Both the position numbers and the translations under genes were made by a program. The notes beneath the pieces were generated by a model. It saw only the letters and a list, made by a program, of their open reading frames with translations, made no database searches and was not told the DNA's origin. Below, in pieces: positions 61,772 to 64,000 of a DNA stretch of 64,000 nt; position 1 is the stretch's first letter, and every line of letters starts with the position of its first letter. The DNA comes from Coprenecus sp949297365. GTDB taxonomy: Bacteria > Bacteroidota > Bacteroidia > Bacteroidales > UBA932. The stretch covers positions 744,001 to 808,000 of the forward strand of contig OZ006987.1 in assembly GCA_963931055.1 (NCBI GenBank), in the 5' to 3' direction.

Positions 61772-64000
61772 CTATCTTTTTCTGAAGGATCCGTCTGACA
61801 GATCCAATATCATCTCCTTTCCATCCGCTACCGTAACCTTAACCTCATGCGTGGACACCGGTTCTACGGATGTGTCTTTCCTAAGTTTTCGTTTTTTAGT
61901 AAAATCAGCACATAGCGTGCCGTGCGAGTCATAGATGAGAGTCTGGTACGGAGTGCGGACGACCCAATATGTCTTTCCGCCCACTTCCAGACATTCGGGC
62001 AACGACATTATGCGCTCACCAAGCGATATGTCATTCCACCCGCTGCCGCGCTTTCCGGACAAGTCATACTGCACAATGGTATTGTCCGTATGCAGCACCA
62101 TCATAATATAATCCTTCGTACCCTTGAAATCATAGACATCAGGGCCCAGAAGGATATCCTTCTCCAGTACCACAGGGAAATCGCTGACCATACGCCCCAG
62201 GCGGTCAAGCAGATACACCTTGTTTCCAGCTCCGAAAAGCATTTGGAGCTTATCGTTCTTAAGATAATCTATCTGTCTTACAGTTCCGCAGAGCGGTTTG
62301 TCAAATTTGACTGTCCATACAGGATTACGCGACCTGCCCAGCAGACGCAAATCGTAATTCTTCAGCTGCTCCAGATAATTTGTAGAGCCGTCTATGAAGT
62401 TCTTCACCGGAAACGGACCCTGAGGAACCGTCACCGGGACATCCTCTATGACAGCCGATGCCTTGGCCGCATCTTCAGGCACAGGAAGCGACTCCAGGTC
62501 TCCAGAATACACAGAAGCCCTTACACCCAGCCTGTCACCTACACGATATGTGTTCAGGACCGCCAACCCAAAGTTCTTATTGCCGGAACTGTTCCTGACA
62601 ACATCCCTGTACTGTTTCTTAAAGAACGTCTCAAGTGAATCAGTATATCTGACAGTGTTTACCATCAACGACATACTAGTAATCTCACGCAGTTCGTCAG
62701 CTGCCGGAGTCTGCTCCAGATACTCCTGCAGCGAGAAAAAGGTCCCACGCTTCCATTCCTGCCTGAGAGCCTGTATCTCATTCTGCTCTCCGACAATAAT
62801 CCAGTCTCCTAAAGCACAGTAGGCATCCTCGGCTGAAGGCCGGAATACCTCACCCATATAAGCCGGGATATACCCTTTGAACAGATACGTACAGACCGTA
62901 TCCTTATAGTTTTTCAACGCTTTCTTATTGTCCGTCCTGAAAGCCATTATTTTATGTTCCAAGCCGTCAGAAGCATACGAGAACACCGAAAGTTCCTTGA
63001 TATCCAAGGAACCGACAAAGTCACCGGCAGAGACACCCAGGCTGTCCTGCTTTGAAACCACGGCATTGACATAATCATAGTCTTTTTTACGTCCGTCAGC
63101 CGCCAGCCACTCATGCCAGGCTTTTATATAGTCATCAGCGGACGACATGGGAAGAGTCAGCACATACGAGGCATTGTGCGGTACTATGGAATATACATCA
63201 GGCCTGCCGCCCCTCTGCGAGAGCAGCACATCGGCATACCTTCCTCCGGAACGACCGTTTATCAAACGTCCGTCAAATGTCACTGGAGAATCCCCGTCCT
63301 CCAGTCCGAAAGTGCCCCAGTCGGCAACACTTTGAAAGAAAGATGCGCAGGACACGTATTTACGGTCAGCAGCACCGGAGAACAGCTTGCCGAGATTGGA
63401 AAAATTGACATGCAGTACTCCGCGGTCCGAAGTCACTCCGGATATTCCTGCGTACAGAGGATCATCCTTAACGGAAGTCCCGTTCTCCAGATGCCTCAGA
63501 GACGACTCCACTATGACCATGGAGGGACTGGCTATCAGGAAACGGCCGTAAACAGCAAACGAGGCATCCGGGACAGCCGCCTTATGCACGGCCACCTGTC
63601 CGTACCTTTTTTCTATGACACCTCCGCACTCATCCAGCACGTCCTCCAGGAATAAGGCCGGATCCGTTTTCTCCGGAATCGAAAGCACGAGCAACGGGGA
63701 GACCGTGTTCTTGCTGGAATAATGCATTGACAAAGCGGCTTCCCACTCAGACGCGACAGAGGGAATGCACCCGATCAGTCTGCCGAGTGCACTCCCTTTA
63801 TCCGTCATATTCTCTATCTCTGAAAAAGAACCGGATTCAAAGAGGAATATGGCATCGGACGGAATGGCTTCCACCCCGTCTGTAAGCCGGTCCGTCCTTA
63901 CAGACTCTCCGCTGTCTCCGAAAAAGAGAGAGCAGAAAAAATACCCTATGCCGGCCAGCAGCAGCACCGCCACCGCTGAATAGACAATTATACTCCTCCT
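61772..64000 (-). CDS. Large DUF3352-like envelope protein (partial, N-terminus beyond window)
   Basis: The frame stays open through the right edge, so the true start is outside; the first visible part, RRSIIVYSAVAVLLLAGIGYFFCSL, is a basic-flanked membrane helix. A DUF3352-like part follows (AIPSDAIFLFESGSFSEIENM; SFAVYGRFLIASPSMVIVESSL). The last 200 residues resemble beta-propeller blades (VYLLDRLGRMVSDFPV; TIVQYDLSGKRG). At least 742 residues are visible. It faces the periplasm. The function is unknown. Confidence 0.75.
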   Translation of the reverse strand, partial: RRSIIVYSAVAVLLLAGIGYFFCSLFFGDSGESVRTDRLTDGVEAIPSDAIFLFESGSFSEIENMTDKGSALGRLIGCIPSVASEWEAALSMHYSSKNTVSPLLVLSIPEKTDPALFLEDVLDECGGVIEKRYGQVAVHKAAVPDASFAVYGRFLIASPSMVIVESSLRHLENGTSVKDDPLYAGISGVTSDRGVLHVNFSNLGKLFSGAADRKYVSCASFFQSVADWGTFGLEDGDSPVTFDGRLINGRSGGRYADVLLSQRGGRPDVYSIVPHNASYVLTLPMSSADDYIKAWHEWLAADGRKKDYDYVNAVVSKQDSLGVSAGDFVGSLDIKELSVFSYASDGLEHKIMAFRTDNKKALKNYKDTVCTYLFKGYIPAYMGEVFRPSAEDAYCALGDWIIVGEQNEIQALRQEWKRGTFFSLQEYLEQTPAADELREITSMSLMVNTVRYTDSLETFFKKQYRDVVRNSSGNKNFGLAVLNTYRVGDRLGVRASVYSGDLESLPVPEDAAKASAVIEDVPVTVPQGPFPVKNFIDGSTNYLEQLKNYDLRLLGRSRNPVWTVKFDKPLCGTVRQIDYLKNDKLQMLFGAGNKVYLLDRLGRMVSDFPVVLEKDILLGPDVYDFKGTKDYIMMVLHTDNTIVQYDLSGKRGSGWNDISLGERIMSLPECLEVGGKTYWVVRTPYQTLIYDSHGTLCADFTKKRKLRKDTSVEPVSTHEVKVTVADGKEMILDLSDGSFRKR

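Overview
The window reads as chromosomal DNA of an anaerobic member of the Bacteroidales (Bacteroidota). The evidence is a SusC/SusD pair, BACON and DUF4252 proteins, a C10 peptidase, two OmpH proteins beside BamA, two-subunit 2-oxoacid:ferredoxin oxidoreductase, rubrerythrin, a K+-type membrane pyrophosphatase, and many promoters with the Bacteroidota -7 element TAnnTTTG. I do not assign a genus. Gene density is high and most genes sit on the minus strand in operons.

Layout. 1-4084: SusD (cut by the window edge) and SusC. 4371-9038: operon of gamma-carbonic anhydrase, TlpA-like lipoprotein, MurI and HppA. 9173-13429: korA-korB-gdhA, a 2-oxoglutarate/glutamate unit with its own promoter and terminator. 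13580-18315: nadK-uppS-bamA-ompH envelope operon, followed divergently (18443-22871) by a second OmpH, a glycosyltransferase, PurC and a LysM/binding-protein fusion. 22858-30374: SDR, nucleoside-gate protein, BamD, RpoZ, CoaBC, RecN and an X-Pro aminopeptidase on the minus strand. Then come rubrerythrin, a BACON lipoprotein with a C10 protease, recA-trpS, an ECF sigma/anti-sigma/DUF4252 locus, a Crp-like regulator with a MATE pump, a secreted lipoprotein, YitT and DnaG.

45755-47833 is the accessory hot spot. The ancestral order appears to be tRNA-Asn, terminator, dnaG. Here the order is broken by a stranded fragment of a type I restriction-modification locus (YhcG/DUF1016 nuclease plus a possible hsdS start), a second truncated dnaG allele, a duplicated terminator with the 3' end of tRNA-Asn, and an orphan XRE regulator. 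The dnaG relic differs from the intact gene only at synonymous sites over its first 37 codons, so it looks like a displaced allele rather than a decayed copy.

47924-64000: HU-CCDC81 protein, MetG, GH2 beta-galactosidase, MFS exporter, tRNA-Leu, CtpA-type protease, dCMP deaminase, acyl-CoA synthetase, an MsbA-like ABC exporter, DUF4834 and a large envelope protein cut by the right edge. Between the MFS gene and tRNA-Leu, at about 55398-55706, is a compact unit: a good promoter, the 5' arm of an inverted repeat, an intrinsic terminator, the 3' arm carrying an ATG, and a 45-codon basic ORF. It may be a small RNA or an attenuated mini-gene and I do not recognise it.
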